Source: Haliclystus octoradiatus (Eukaryota; Cnidaria; Staurozoa; Stauromedusae; Haliclystidae). Taken from it: a DNA stretch of 64,000 bases. Under the pieces are notes generated by a model, which was given only the letters and a program-made list of their open reading frames with translations, ran no database searches and was not told the origin of the DNA. Positions 1 to 10,722 of the stretch are shown one piece after another. The stretch spans positions 27,116,107-27,180,106 of the forward strand of contig OU744448.1 of assembly GCA_916610825.1 (NCBI GenBank), given 5' to 3'. The position numbers and the translations under genes were made by a program. The number at the start of each line of letters is the position of its first letter. Positions within the stretch are counted from its first letter, which is position 1.

Positions 1-144
1 GATATCTGCCAAGGTTTTCACCATCAGTATTCCTTCAGGAAGGATGCTTCAGAGGACATTATAGGTCTTTGATGAGTCCCCTGGTAGGTGCCATACGTGT
101 CAGACCAGCCTCAGTAAAAATATATTTCATATAATATTTTGCAG

Positions 145-1431
145 TGACCAAATGCTATTAAGTCCTACTGCTGAAGCTCTTCAATCAACATTCTCTTATG
201 AAGCTGCTCCATCAACATCTGCTGGTGAAATGGACTTTGATACGAATTCAGATTGGCTTGCTAAGAAGATGCACAGCCTGGCAAATGTTTCTTTAGTTAA
301 TGACAGTGAGACAGAGTCTGATGAAGATGGTGATGATGATTCACAAACCTTGATTGCATCTGCATGCATATCAAGGCCACCTAGGCAAAGTGACATCAGC
401 GACCTTTCAAGTGAGGGTACATCAAATGACTCTGAATTCCCTGCACGGTCTGTTGAACGGTAAGGCATAATATCCAAAAAACTGTTTTTAAGGAAATCAT
501 TTTACAATACAATTCTCTTTTATATTCTATTAATAACCATTGCACATATTTATTGGTATTCTCTGGTATTCTGGTACCATGTTTCCACCTCTTTCACTGG
601 GCGGTATCTGGTATCATCTGAAAACTCACATTTGTGCACTGGTAGCTCAGTGGCAGAGTGTCCGCACCTGTGCGGGAGACTGGGGTTCGATTCCTCGTCG
701 GTGCACACATGTTTGTATTTTTCTGTGAATCTGTTCATATCCCCCAAATAAACAAGCACTTATGCTAACCGGGTGACTATCAGTTATATTATCTGTAGTT
801 AACTGAAAATTTAATATTACTATTATTCTTCATTCAATCTTTGCTGTTATGTTACTCTGCTTTTTAGATGTGAAGTTTCCGAAATATTGAATGATTCTGA
901 TTGTGACGAATCAATTGACATTGAAAATGATAGCGACTTTGGATTTCAGTAAGCACTACAAGGGTAAACATACACCGCATTTGCACCATTCAGGTACGTC
1001 TGCAGTTTGTGTCGTTGAACTGCCAGAACTGCCATCTCCCTCTGGTGGAATAATATCTTCGATCAGAGATTGGACATATCTGTGACTGCCAACACCCTCG
1101 GCTGTGATGTTAACAAGCATCTGTATCAAGACCTCTTTGTTCAATCCACCAAGCAAACCCTAGACAAGGAAGGAATAAATATCATACATTTGTTAATTGT
1201 TTCAATTATTAGTTATACATTATGCAAGGTGATATATGTAAATGAGGACAGTGATCTCTGATTTAAATATGTAAATTATGGATGATTATCCTCATTTATT
1301 GTAAATATATTTAGCTTAGGACGAAATACATTATGCTAACATCTGCTTTTTGTTATTACAGATTATTATGGTTTCAACAAAGAAAACATATTCTTGAATC
1401 ACTGGTTTTTCGTCACCCAATCGTAAATTAA
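145..1431 (+). CDS. 3' part of a three-exon gene for an acidic Ser/Asp/Glu-rich protein, unrecognised
   Basis: Three exons can be chained in frame: 145-459 (after a ttttgcag acceptor, ending at a gtaagg donor), 868-948 (after tttttag, ending before gtaagc) and 1362-1431 (after ttgttattacag, ending in TAA). The phases agree at both joins (two bases carried over each time), and the second exon keeps the acidic, serine-rich character of the first (for example NDSETESDEDGDDD, then NDSDCDESIDIENDSDF). The product is low-complexity and resembles CK2-type acidic tracts. No catalytic domain is visible and I do not recognise the family. The start lies left of the window or in an exon I cannot see. The N-terminus of the Mutator-like transposase at 6 kb is also acidic, so a transposon origin is possible. 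The third exon is the weakest part. Confidence 0.4.
636..705 (+). tRNA. tRNA-like sequence, probably a tRNA pseudogene or SINE head
   Basis: The A box (TAGCTCAGTGG) and B box (GGTTCGATTCC) are excellent. The 7-bp acceptor stem (GCACTGG with TCGGTGC, two G-U pairs), the D stem (GCTC/GAGT) and the T stem (TGGGG/CCTCG) all pair. The anticodon arm does not fold normally: the best stem leaves a 6-base loop (ACCTGT) with no T33, so no anticodon can be assigned. It lies in the first intron of the acidic gene (460-867). The internal Pol III promoter looks intact, but a working tRNA is unlikely. Confidence 0.5.
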
Positions 1432-2737
1432 CTGCATTTCCAGCTTTTTCAGACAAACGGCTTTTTTCAAAGCCACCACATCAATAGTAGAGAACTCTAT
1501 TGATTTGTCGGTTCTTTATAAATGCTTGTTTGTATATTCCTTTCATTATTTATCACTGCCCACTATAGACAGGTGGTTGCCATACTATCATGATACATAA
1601 TTAGGGCCCAAGGGGGTAAATCAATGATATTTTTCAATTGTACCCTAGATCACATCAGAATGTTGACCATTAGGTCTATTTATGCAGGGTAAAATGTAAT
1701 GGGAAATAAAATTTTCTGATATGAAAATACTTTGTACCGACCGCAATAATAGGTGTATGCAATGTATGGTGACCTTTTACAGATTTTGTTGTAATCAGTT
1801 CTTTTGTACCAGCTTTTATCATTGCAGATTATCAGCTTTTTTCATTACCAGCTGCTTCAATCACGAATGGAATGAATTCAAGTCAACATGGTTTAACAGA
1901 TTCTATTGCTCTTTGCGAATGTCTTGTTTACTTAAAATCATTCAAAGGTTAAACTAATATTTAGTTACGTAGCATCCATAGCATCAGCTTATAATTTATA
2001 ACTGACGATTTCACACAATTATATTACAATACATTCATTGTTTGCTTCAACGTTTTACTTCCTATTATGAATACAGTGCATACCGCTCAACTATAAGATC
2101 TGAAAATAGTGACCACTAAGGCAGGTAGCCGTTTTTTGAAATTCAATGGCACATGAATTCATGTACTAATATATACTAATCTACTAATATATTCTAGTGA
2201 CAATGTTAGATATAAGTATAAGCAATAAATTCCTGGCATAGAAAGGAAAGCTTTTGGTAAACTACCAAAACCAAAAAACATAGGCTCAACAAATTCAACC
2301 GCTAAAATTTCATTTCTCCAAATGAAAGTTAGCGACATAATAGATAATCAGTTAACTAAAAAGTTATCATAAATTTAATAATCTGCTCTTTTAAATAGGC
2401 AATTAGCAAACATTTAGTCAATAAATCTTTCTTTGTTTCATTTCTTTCTTCGCGTTCAAGGCTTTTTACGAAATTCTTCAAATTATAGGTTAAAAACATT
2501 TTCTTTCCTTTTCAAGTCTTTCCGGTCAGTTTTCCATAATGAATAACACACATAAGAACATAGAAAATATTGTTTAAAGATAAGAATCAATGACTATGTA
2601 TATGTAAGAAAACGATATTAAGCATCCATTGTTTTGATTCCAAGAAGAGAAATCCGAGAGAAATATAAATTTCTCGATATCAATTTTTCCTCCCAGATTT
2701 TAGTTGATTTAAAAAAGCCAAGTGTACAGCTCTCGAC
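1432..2737. other. AT-rich non-coding stretch
   Basis: No convincing exon, transposon protein or terminal repeats seen. Short open frames here lack splice sites and coding character. It presumably holds the 3' UTR and downstream flank of the acidic gene. Confidence 0.5.
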
Positions 2738-2899
2738 TCAGCTTCCTTCCTGTGACGTCACGAAAATAGTAGAATTACATACTTGATCATGGATTGTAAA
2801 GATCAGAAAATGCTCTGACAAAACGTCCTCGACAGTCACACATCGGGGCCGGCTATGTTCTAAACCAAATAGTTCATACATTCCGTGAACTAATTGTTT

Positions 2900-3245
2900 A
2901 ATAGTACAGTCATAATAAAAGATTACCTTGCGCAAAATGCAACAGAAGCATTTTTCATCAATTCTAGGGTCAAATTGATGCTTACCAACATATCCAAAAT
3001 GTTCTGAAATCGGAGCAGGCAAAATGCCTTAATTTCGCAATTCGATCAATGGCATTCCCAGTAGAAACATGAAAGCGAGGCTGTCAAGTTTCAGTGCGAT
3101 CATGTGTTTTAATTTGAAGGAATACCACCAGAAATAGTATCCCTGCATCATTTAGCTTATATAATGTGATTAAAATTTCTCTACTGTCACTATGTATCCA
3201 ATTACCAAAACGAGGCTATGTACGAAGATACACTAACCGATATGA
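2900..3245 (-). repeat. Dispersed repeat block, copy 1 (inverted partner at 12500-12870)
   Basis: Read on the minus strand this block matches 12500-12870 on the plus strand over about 340 bp with scattered substitutions and small indels. Shared landmarks are ccctagaattgat, gaaattaaggcatttt, gcgaaattaagg, cagcctcgctttc and ggtaattggatacatagtgac. An open frame (2738-3022, minus, Cys-rich, 94 residues) overlaps one end, but the partner copy does not keep it open, so I do not call it a gene. The family is unknown. It could be the end of a larger element or a segmental duplication. Confidence 0.6.
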
Positions 3246-3511
3246 AAAAACGAGAAAAACATAATCTATAAAAAATGATATACATTATGTTTAGCATCCA
3301 ACTAGCAGTATATATCATGTAAATACTTTATTTATCTCATTCAGAAAATAAAACTAGATATATACATTATACGCAATGAACAATTTTAGGCAATTGCCTA
3401 GGAATGTTCATGGTCGCAATTATTTTTGACCGAAATTGCCTGTTACGATTTTATGATAGGCCTGCAGAAAAACAACAAGGAAAGATATCCATTAAAGAGG
3501 TTAAATAAAAT

Positions 3512-5549
3512 AATAATAATAGTTTTTTAATAATTTTATAATTTATATAGCTTCATGGGTGCAGGTGTGAGAATACTTTCATGCACCCATCAGCAGTCTA
3601 GCAGCGGCATTTTGAATACGTTGGCTCTTGCTTCTCTGTGACTGGGGAAGACCAAACAGTAAACTATTGCAATAGTCACTCCTTGATGTGATGAAGGCAT
3701 GAATGAGAGTGTAATGACTCCTTAGATAAATATTTGGCAATGCGTCTTATTTTGTGCAGATGAAAAAACGCACTACTACCGATATTCTTGACATGGGTGG
3801 ACATCGTCATTTTGCTATCAAACCATACTCCTAGATTTTTGACGGTTGTACCTGGATTTAACATGTTATCACCGATACGTATATCGCAGTTGTCGACTTT
3901 ATTGAGTTGCTGTTTCGTTCCAATAAGTAGAATCTCAGTTTTATCGTCATTCAATAGCAGTCTATCTTCAGTCATCCACCTTTTCACATCGACAATACAT
4001 TTTTCCATAGCATCAACGGCTAAATGTTGATCTGAGTCGTTGGGCTTAAAACTTATATACAACTGAGTGTCATCAGCAAAGCAATGGACATGTGGAAGAT
4101 GATTTTCTATTATATCAAATAGTTTAGAAGCATATATTATGAACAATATTGGTCCAACGCACGAGCCTTGAGGAACCCCATAGTTCAAGCTAAACACTCT
4201 TGATATTGAGTAATTGATAGAAAATTTCTGAGTTCTACTAGATAAGTATGATTTAAACCAATTCAATACAGTTCAATCTAAACCAATTGTTTCATGAAGC
4301 CGCTGGAGGAGAATTTTATGATTGACTGTATCAAATGCCCCACTAAGATCGAGTAGTACAAGCAGTGTAACACTCTTTTCATGCATATTGATCATGATGT
4401 CATTTTTAACTTTAAGCAACGCCGTTTCTGTACTGTGTCCTTTGCGATAGGATGATTGAAGTATTGGATACATTTTGTTTTTAGTCATATGTTCATGTAA
4501 TTGGTTGAATGCAGCTCTTTCTGTTCATTTTGATACAAATTGTAGATTACTCACTGGTCTGTAGTTTTTAAAGACCAGATCAGGCTTGCTTTCTTTAACT
4601 GGGGATTGATCAACGAAGCTTTCCTGTCATCAGGAAATATTCCAGTAGACAAAGAGGTATTCACAATATTTGTAATAACAGGAAGAATGATTTCTATGCA
4701 TCCAATCAGAAGAGAAGTAGGCATAGGATCAAGATGACATGATGTTTTTCTTGATGATCCAAAAATGGCCTTAACATCACTTTCAGATAACTGCGAGAAA
4801 GAATGCATTGAGACAGCGATTGATTGAGAATGAGATGCAATACAATTAATTTCGTTGTAGTTTTCCTGTGATGATCTAGAATTTGTTGAAGTGAATTTTG
4901 CTTCTATATTAGAAATCTTTTTTACAGAATAATCTCCCATATCATTAGCAAGTTGTAATTCACTTGAACACGAGGGAAACAACGTACGATCATGATCTTC
5001 TTGAGATAATAGTCTTCTAGTTGCATTGAATAATTTTCGCTGATTACAACTATTTGTAGCAATAAAGTCTCTGTAAAATATTTGACGTGATTTGTTCATT
5101 AAATATGTATATGTAATTCGTAGGTTTTTGTAAATTAGAAAGTCTTGTAGTTTTTTGGTGCGACGCCAAAAGCGTTCAGCCGAACGACGCTCCCTCCGTA
5201 CTTTATCAATCTCATCACTATACCACGGAACTAACGATCTAATGGTAACAGTTTTAGAAAGGAGTGGTGCATGATTGTCAAATAAGGAAGAGAGAGTTTT
5301 ATTATACTGGTGCACCAGTTCATTGATATCATTATAAGGTTCAAAGAAATCAAAAATCAATAGACAGCGTACATGAGTGCTAACAGCAAAACTATATCAA
5401 TGCATAAAAACAATGTGAAATAACTAAGTATAAAGGTAAGTATAACAACATCAAGACTAAATAGAATACTTATCTCTAAGGCAAGGAATGTTGAGCTCAA
5501 GCGACATGTTGATGTGACGATGGCTAGGCGAGAACTAACTTAAACACAT
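3512..5549 (-). mobile_element. CR1/L2-type LINE, 3' part (reverse transcriptase)
   Basis: Minus-strand open frames give, in order, a linker region (4551-5360), RT motifs including LDLSGAFDTVNHKILLQRL (4273-4488) and GVPQGSCVGPILF with FADDTQLYISF (3676-4266). A further frame down to about 3550 encodes the C-terminal HAFITSRSDYCNSLLFGLPQ-like block typical of L2/CR1 elements. FADDTQLY is the characteristic CR1/L2 active-site variant. The frame is broken by several shifts, including near 4500, 4270 and 3676. The 3' tail is (TTA)n-like near 3512-3526. The element is interrupted at 5549/5550 by a Mutator-like transposon, and endonuclease-coding sequence in the same orientation resumes beyond it at 9985-10230. 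Confidence 0.85.
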
Positions 5550-6017
5550 GGGGACTGCCCGAGCCAAATCGTTAGAAAAAAAATAATAAAGTTCCAAAAA
5601 CTTTGCATTACCTCTATGTAAAGTTTTCATAAAATTATTCGATTATTTTCTGTCTTTTTTAGGACAGATAATGTTCCTTATCTTTTTACGATTGCCGCCA
5701 TGTTTTCTATCGTAGTAAAGCTCATAGCCTTGTTGATCCGATGAAAGAGCTTATTTTCCTCATAAGGCATTGCTGTTCTCCCTGTGACACTTTTAGTTAC
5801 CTCCCTGTTTCATCCTTTTCCGCTGCGTGATTGGCTGAACTACGTCACATGACAATAAACAATAGGTGGGACAATAGATCAAAATGGCTGCCTTCCTCAT
5901 AGCAATATCAGCTTTTTTTGATCGATCAAATGTTTTCCTTTGGTTTACAAGTTACACTGTTATTCTAACCTGAATTATTGATCTTTACAGCATTATTTTG
6001 TTTATATTTATTAAATA

Positions 6018-9000
6018 ATGGCTAACTCAAAAAGTAGAAAACGGAGAAATAAAAACAAACTTGCTTCTTCAGTGAAAGAAAATAAAATGAAGATCGTTGA
6101 AGCTACCCAAGGTTTGTGTTTTTATTATTTGATATACATAATTGCTGTGTGGTACAGTGGTTTCCCCATTACCATGGTAGTTTGTTGAAGGTCCTATCTC
6201 ATAACTTTCATTTTGTTTTAGATGATGAAATGTCTAGTGAGGATTATGAAGACTCTTTACCCCTCAGTCAATTGGTAGAGTCAAATGACTGGTCAAATAC
6301 AGATAAGTTTGACGAGGACGAAGAGGATTCCGAATATGATCAAGCTACAACTAGTACGCATGGAGATGAGACCAGTTTGCCTAAAAATACTGCTTCAAGG
6401 AGAAAGCTTGGTACACCAGTTGTGGAAAAACCTGATCCAGAAGATTTCCAAAACTTTATTTGTAATAAATCAATGCTTGGCCAATTGTTTTCTTTAATAT
6501 CTTGCCCAGAATGTTATACGAATAAAGTAATATTTATCTCCTCAAGAAAATATGGCTTAGCTTGTCAAATGTCATTGTCATGTCAAGAATGTGGATGGAA
6601 AAGTGACAATATATTCTCATCTCCTCCTATAAATCTTCAAACTCATACGTTTGAGATAAACAGAAGAGCAGCTGCATCATTTTTAAAAATCGGTAAAGTT
6701 TATTCTGCCTTGGAGGTAGTTTGTGGGACAATGGATATGCCATGCATGTCCAAATCATCGTATCAGAAAAACCAGGAAACTATTGCTGAAAGCCACTGCT
6801 CAAGTAGTTCCATTGTAATGGATGAATGTAGGGAAAAGGTAAAAACAGCTCACAGAGAAACAGGAAACCTACCAAATGATGATGGTATACTTGATATATC
6901 AGTATCATATGATGCAACATGGCAGAAACGTGGGTTTCAAAGTAATTATGGTGTCGGGTTTATAATAGATATGCTTACCGGGTTGGTCATAGACTATGAA
7001 CTTCTCAGCAAACACTGCCGTAAATGCAGTTTGAAGGAATCCAGCCTTGGAAAAGCTTCACCAGAATTTCAGGCATGGTTTTCTAGTCATTCAAAAGAAT
7101 GCGACAAGACGTGGGATGGTTCTTCCGGAGGAATGGAAGTTGAAATGTGTAAGACATTATGGAGCCGCTCTATCGAGCATTGTAACATGCGTTATACAAC
7201 CATTTTATCTGATGGCGACTCTAAGAGCTATTCTAAGGTGATAATATGGATATAGTAAAAGAGGAATGCATAAATCATGTTAGTAAACGTTTGGGGAAAG
7301 GATTACATGATATACGCACAAAGTCAAGTCTAGGGGGTAGAGGCAGAGGAAATCTGACAGATAAAGTGATCACAAAACTCACAAAGTACTACGGACGAGC
7401 AGTAAGGAGCAACACAGATAGTGTAGAAAAGATGAAAAATGCCATTTATGCATCTTTGCTACATTGTAATTCGACAGATAAATCTCCTCACCACATTAAA
7501 TGTCCAGAAGGTAAATCAAGCTGGTGTTTTTATAACAAGGCCATTGCAAATAAAAAGAAGCCGTAGACACACAGCAGTGGCTTGGGAACCTGCATCAACA
7601 ATGCATCTTGCCAAGGAATCATTCCATTGTACAAAAGGCTAGCAAATGATGAACTTCTATCACGATGCTTGTCAGGGGAGACTCAAAACGCAAACGAAAG
7701 TATAAATGGTGTACTCTGGAGTCATTGCCCAAAAGCCATATTTGTTGGTCTGGTCAAATTGAGAGGATGTGTTGCTATGGCAGTCAGTCAATGGAATATT
7801 GGCATGGAGAAGGCAACAGAGAAGGCAATGATAATTTCGGAAACACCACCTGGAAAGTCAACGAAAGCAATTATGTCAAGACGCGACCAGGCAAGAATAC
7901 AACAAAGTAAGCGACGTGCATCCAAGAGATTCAGGGGCGGATCCAGGCTGGTGCAAAAGGAGCACTAGCACCAGTCAAAACTTTTAAGCTTAGATTGCTC
8001 CGCTGTTCTTTTAATAACTTTCTTACATTGAAACAATAGTTGTGACAAATTTCTGTATAGTTTACGTCAAAATTGTTCGTAGTAAGGTGAAAGTAGCATT
8101 GGTATTGTCATCAGCATCGTGTGATTGGCCTGTTAATGTACAGTGCGTTCTCATATTTCTGCCAATCGGTGATCACAATTTCGCACCCGTCTGATTTCTC
8201 ATCCAATAGATTGGTTCGATTTCGCACCAGTAGGATGACGTATCTGTAGCATTCCATTCAAAGTACTCGACTAGTAACCAATCAAAGTGCTCTATCTAGC
8301 ATTCCTAGCATTTTTCGCACCAGTCTGCACCCCTAGGAAATGTTAGCAATAAAAAACATCGCGTGATCTTTATTTTTGTGATGTCGTCATGTGAAACGAG
8401 AAACAATGAAGTTTGAGTTCGCCTCCTTTTGATCACCAAATCAAATCCACAATGGCGACGATAAAATTGTTTTGTTGTCGTTGTTATAGTATTTTAAGTT
8501 GTTCTCGAGGTGGGAAAGCAATAAGGATGGAAGGGTTGAAATTAGTTTTTCCAGTGGAGATTGTTAAGGACCTTTTTGAAAATGAATGCTGGCCATAACG
8601 AGTTAGAAATATGTAACTTCTCGGAGTTTCTATGCAACTATGCAATATCCATTATCAGAGCTTGCACCGTTGCACGTTCGGCAAATCGCGCCCCAGTCTG
8701 GAAGGCCTATACTTGAATCTTCATTGACTTTGATTTTGATTTACGTATGTATACAATTATATGTGCTCAAATTTTATGTTTGTTTTTTGTTTACGTTTAC
8801 CCTATGTTAATTTTCGATTTTGGCATGTTTTAGTAAATTGATTATTCAAAGGCTCCAGCACACATGTTATCTTTCTTGACGACCATCTAAATTATTTGTT
8901 TAGGGACAAGCCAAAATGATAATTTGTCGGATTATATTGATGACTATATTATTCAAGTGAGCCTGAATTTGCCTCCCGAAAATTGCGATTGATGTCTTCT

Positions 9001-9242
9001 ACAGACTTCTATTTTGAAACATTTTTTCTGGGGAGCATGCCCCTGGAACCCCCTAGAAGTACGGGGCTCCGCCCCTCTTCACCCGGACTCCGCCCACTTC
9101 TTTGCAACAGTCAACTTTTCGGCTGCATCCGCCCCTAAAGAGATTCAATGAGAGGAGACAGCAAAGAAAAGTGGCACTAATCATTGCCGAGGAGAGAAAA
9201 AAACATAAGGAGGGCCCAAGTTATATTCCAGGAGGATTTTAG
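6018..9242 (+). pseudogene. Mutator-like transposase (two exons, inactivated)
   Basis: Exon 1 is 6018-6111 (MANSKSRKRRNKNKL, basic, nuclear-signal-like), with a gtttgt donor. Exon 2 starts at 6222 after ttttgttttag and joins in phase (VEATQ then DDEMSSEDYEDS). After an acidic region comes a zinc-binding C..C...C..C block (CPECYTNKV, CQECGWKS). The RNase-H-like core has SYDATWQKRGF (first Asp), a CRKCS insertion, LSDGDSKSY (second Asp) and ETQNANESING (Glu), a complete D-D-E set as in the eukaryotic Mutator-like transposase family. Lesions: a shift near 7240 probably with loss of a few codons, an in-frame stop at 7564-7566, and a 1206-bp hAT insertion at 7932. Frame resumes after the insertion at 9146 (NERRQQRKVALIIAEERKKH) and ends at a TAG at 9240-9242. 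Two other, diverged members lie at 47.5 kb and 59 kb. Confidence 0.85.
7932..9137. mobile_element. Non-autonomous hAT element inside the Mutator-like transposase gene
   Basis: Terminal inverted repeats CAGGGGCGGATCCAG (left) and TAGGGGCGGATGCAG (right, read inward) are the classic metazoan hAT ends. The target duplication is a perfect 8 bp, AAGAGATT, at 7924-7931 and 9138-9145. Length 1206 bp, with no transposase coding. One 61-codon frame (8413-8598) lacks any known domain. Removing the element and one target copy restores the reading frame of the host transposase, so insertion came after the Mutator-like element had settled. Confidence 0.9.
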
Positions 9243-9984
9243 GGTCTTCAAGTAGCTGTTCTGTATCAATAAATATGTATAAACTTTAGCGGCTGTTTTC
9301 TTACATATGTTATTTTTAGATTTATAAATTCATATATCTTCACCATATGAGCTTCAAATGAAACAAACATTTTGCACAGTGTATCATTAGAGTATCATCA
9401 ACAATCTAAATAAGTAATTTTATTATTCTGTATTTAGAAACGGAGTTATCGATATTTTATAATTGCCGACTCATCAATAATTTCAATAGAATATTAGAGA
9501 ATTTGTGATTTTGCAGCTATTGTGAGATTTTTTATGAATTTTTTCAATGCAATCGTTTTTTGTTGTCATACAGTTACAATCCCTGCTATTTATTTTATCT
9601 TTCTTTCATTATTTTTTTTTCATACCACGATAACTATCAAACAATAAATTATGACGTCATAACCATGATATTTTCTATTTTTAGAACGAAATTTGAATTG
9701 TTTTTTCGATACAATAGATAGTATTGCTAAGTTGTATACTTCTGCCAAATTTCAACTGAATTAAGCTAGAAACAAAAAAAAGTTGGCCCAGGCAGTCCCC
9801 TTAACACAGAACTCCACCACGAAACAGACAGGAAGAAGTTCCATATAATACAAAGCACAAATTATAACCATTGAAATACTAAACAATACGATGAATGTAA
9901 TCAATCACAATGAAACATTACAAACACAAATAGAAACTAATGAACGATGACAATGATTGTGACTAAACATAAAGGTCATATCTA

Positions 9985-10230
9985 ATGGCAACAGAAAACG
10001 CGTCAACACCACCACCTCTCCTAGAAGTACGGAATTGATCATATAATTTATATCCTTGAGGAGTAGCTTCTATTCTATGGGCAAGGTCAAGCTCTGTAAG
10101 CCAGGTCTCAGTTATGGCAAGAATGTCAATATCAGAGTTTATAACATAACAAATAAAATCAGCAGTCTTGTTCTTAAGTGATCGAGCATTCAGGCAGCAT
10201 AATGTTAATTGTTTATCGACAGTGTGTGTT
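9985..10230 (-). mobile_element. CR1/L2-type LINE, endonuclease N-terminal fragment
   Basis: The minus strand encodes about 80 residues of an APE-type endonuclease: LCCLNARSLKNKTADF, then LAITETWLTELDLAHR (catalytic Glu in TETW) and FRTSRRGGGV. Homology stops after GGGV, and the next 180 bp to the Mutator-like insertion point is non-coding, as is 5361-5549 on the other side. The rest of the endonuclease is therefore missing. Same orientation as the RT part at 3512-5360, so both are read as one LINE with an internal deletion, later split by the transposon. Confidence 0.75.
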
Positions 10231-10722
10231 GATGTAATTACGTTGAATAGCTACAACAATGAGATTATTGTTTGTAGCAGTGTGCAGTGGCACGGAACAA
10301 TATTCGCTGCGATTTCTTAGCGATTTTAGATACCTATAAATTTTAATTATTCTTCAACCTCTTTTCCTTTTCCACCGTTTCTTCCTTACTAAAAATCAGT
10401 CAACACTTAAAACTGATTTGGAAATAGTTGCATTATCCTGCAGCGATAGAAGAATCTCTCGTGTGTAAGTTATTATAGCCATATCATAACTTGAGCTTTG
10501 AAGAATTCCAAAATTCCAAATGAAAGCAAAATTTAAAAAGGTAAAATAACTTAAACAACTTTAAAAATAAAAATAAATAAAATATATATACACTATCTAC
10601 AATATAATTTGAGTAAATAAAATGAGAATTAAGTTTAAAAAGTCAAATGATTACAATTTTGACGGAGCACACAAATATGCGTCCTTCGCCGTCAAAGGCG
10701 TGTCATGAATGCCTTTCAAACT

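Larger units (their letters stand above)
5550..9800 (+). mobile_element. Mutator-like DNA transposon inserted in the CR1/L2 LINE
   Basis: The ends are inverted repeats: GGGGACTGCCCGAGCCAAAT on the left and, read inward from the right, GGGGACTGCCTGGGCCAACT. The flanks carry a slightly decayed target duplication, ttaaacaca(t) at 5540-5549 and ttaacacag at 9801-9809. The length is 4251 bp, of which 1206 bp is a later hAT insertion. The element carries one transposase gene in plus orientation (6018-9242). Upstream of it lie about 440 bp of probable promoter, with a YY1-like gccgccatgtttt near 5694. A target duplication of 9-10 bp is normal for Mutator-like elements. Confidence 0.85.

Noticed and set aside
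1-144. Possible coding at the left edge
   Set aside because: Short open stretches exist in more than one frame, but no splice donor or continuity with the exon at 145 could be shown.
993-1085. Exon after cattcag at 993 (ELPELPSPSGGIISS)
   Set aside because: The phase does not match the upstream exon; joined in frame it meets a stop after eight codons. The exon at 1362 fits instead.
8413-8598. 61-codon frame inside the hAT element
   Set aside because: No hAT domain, short, and no splice context.
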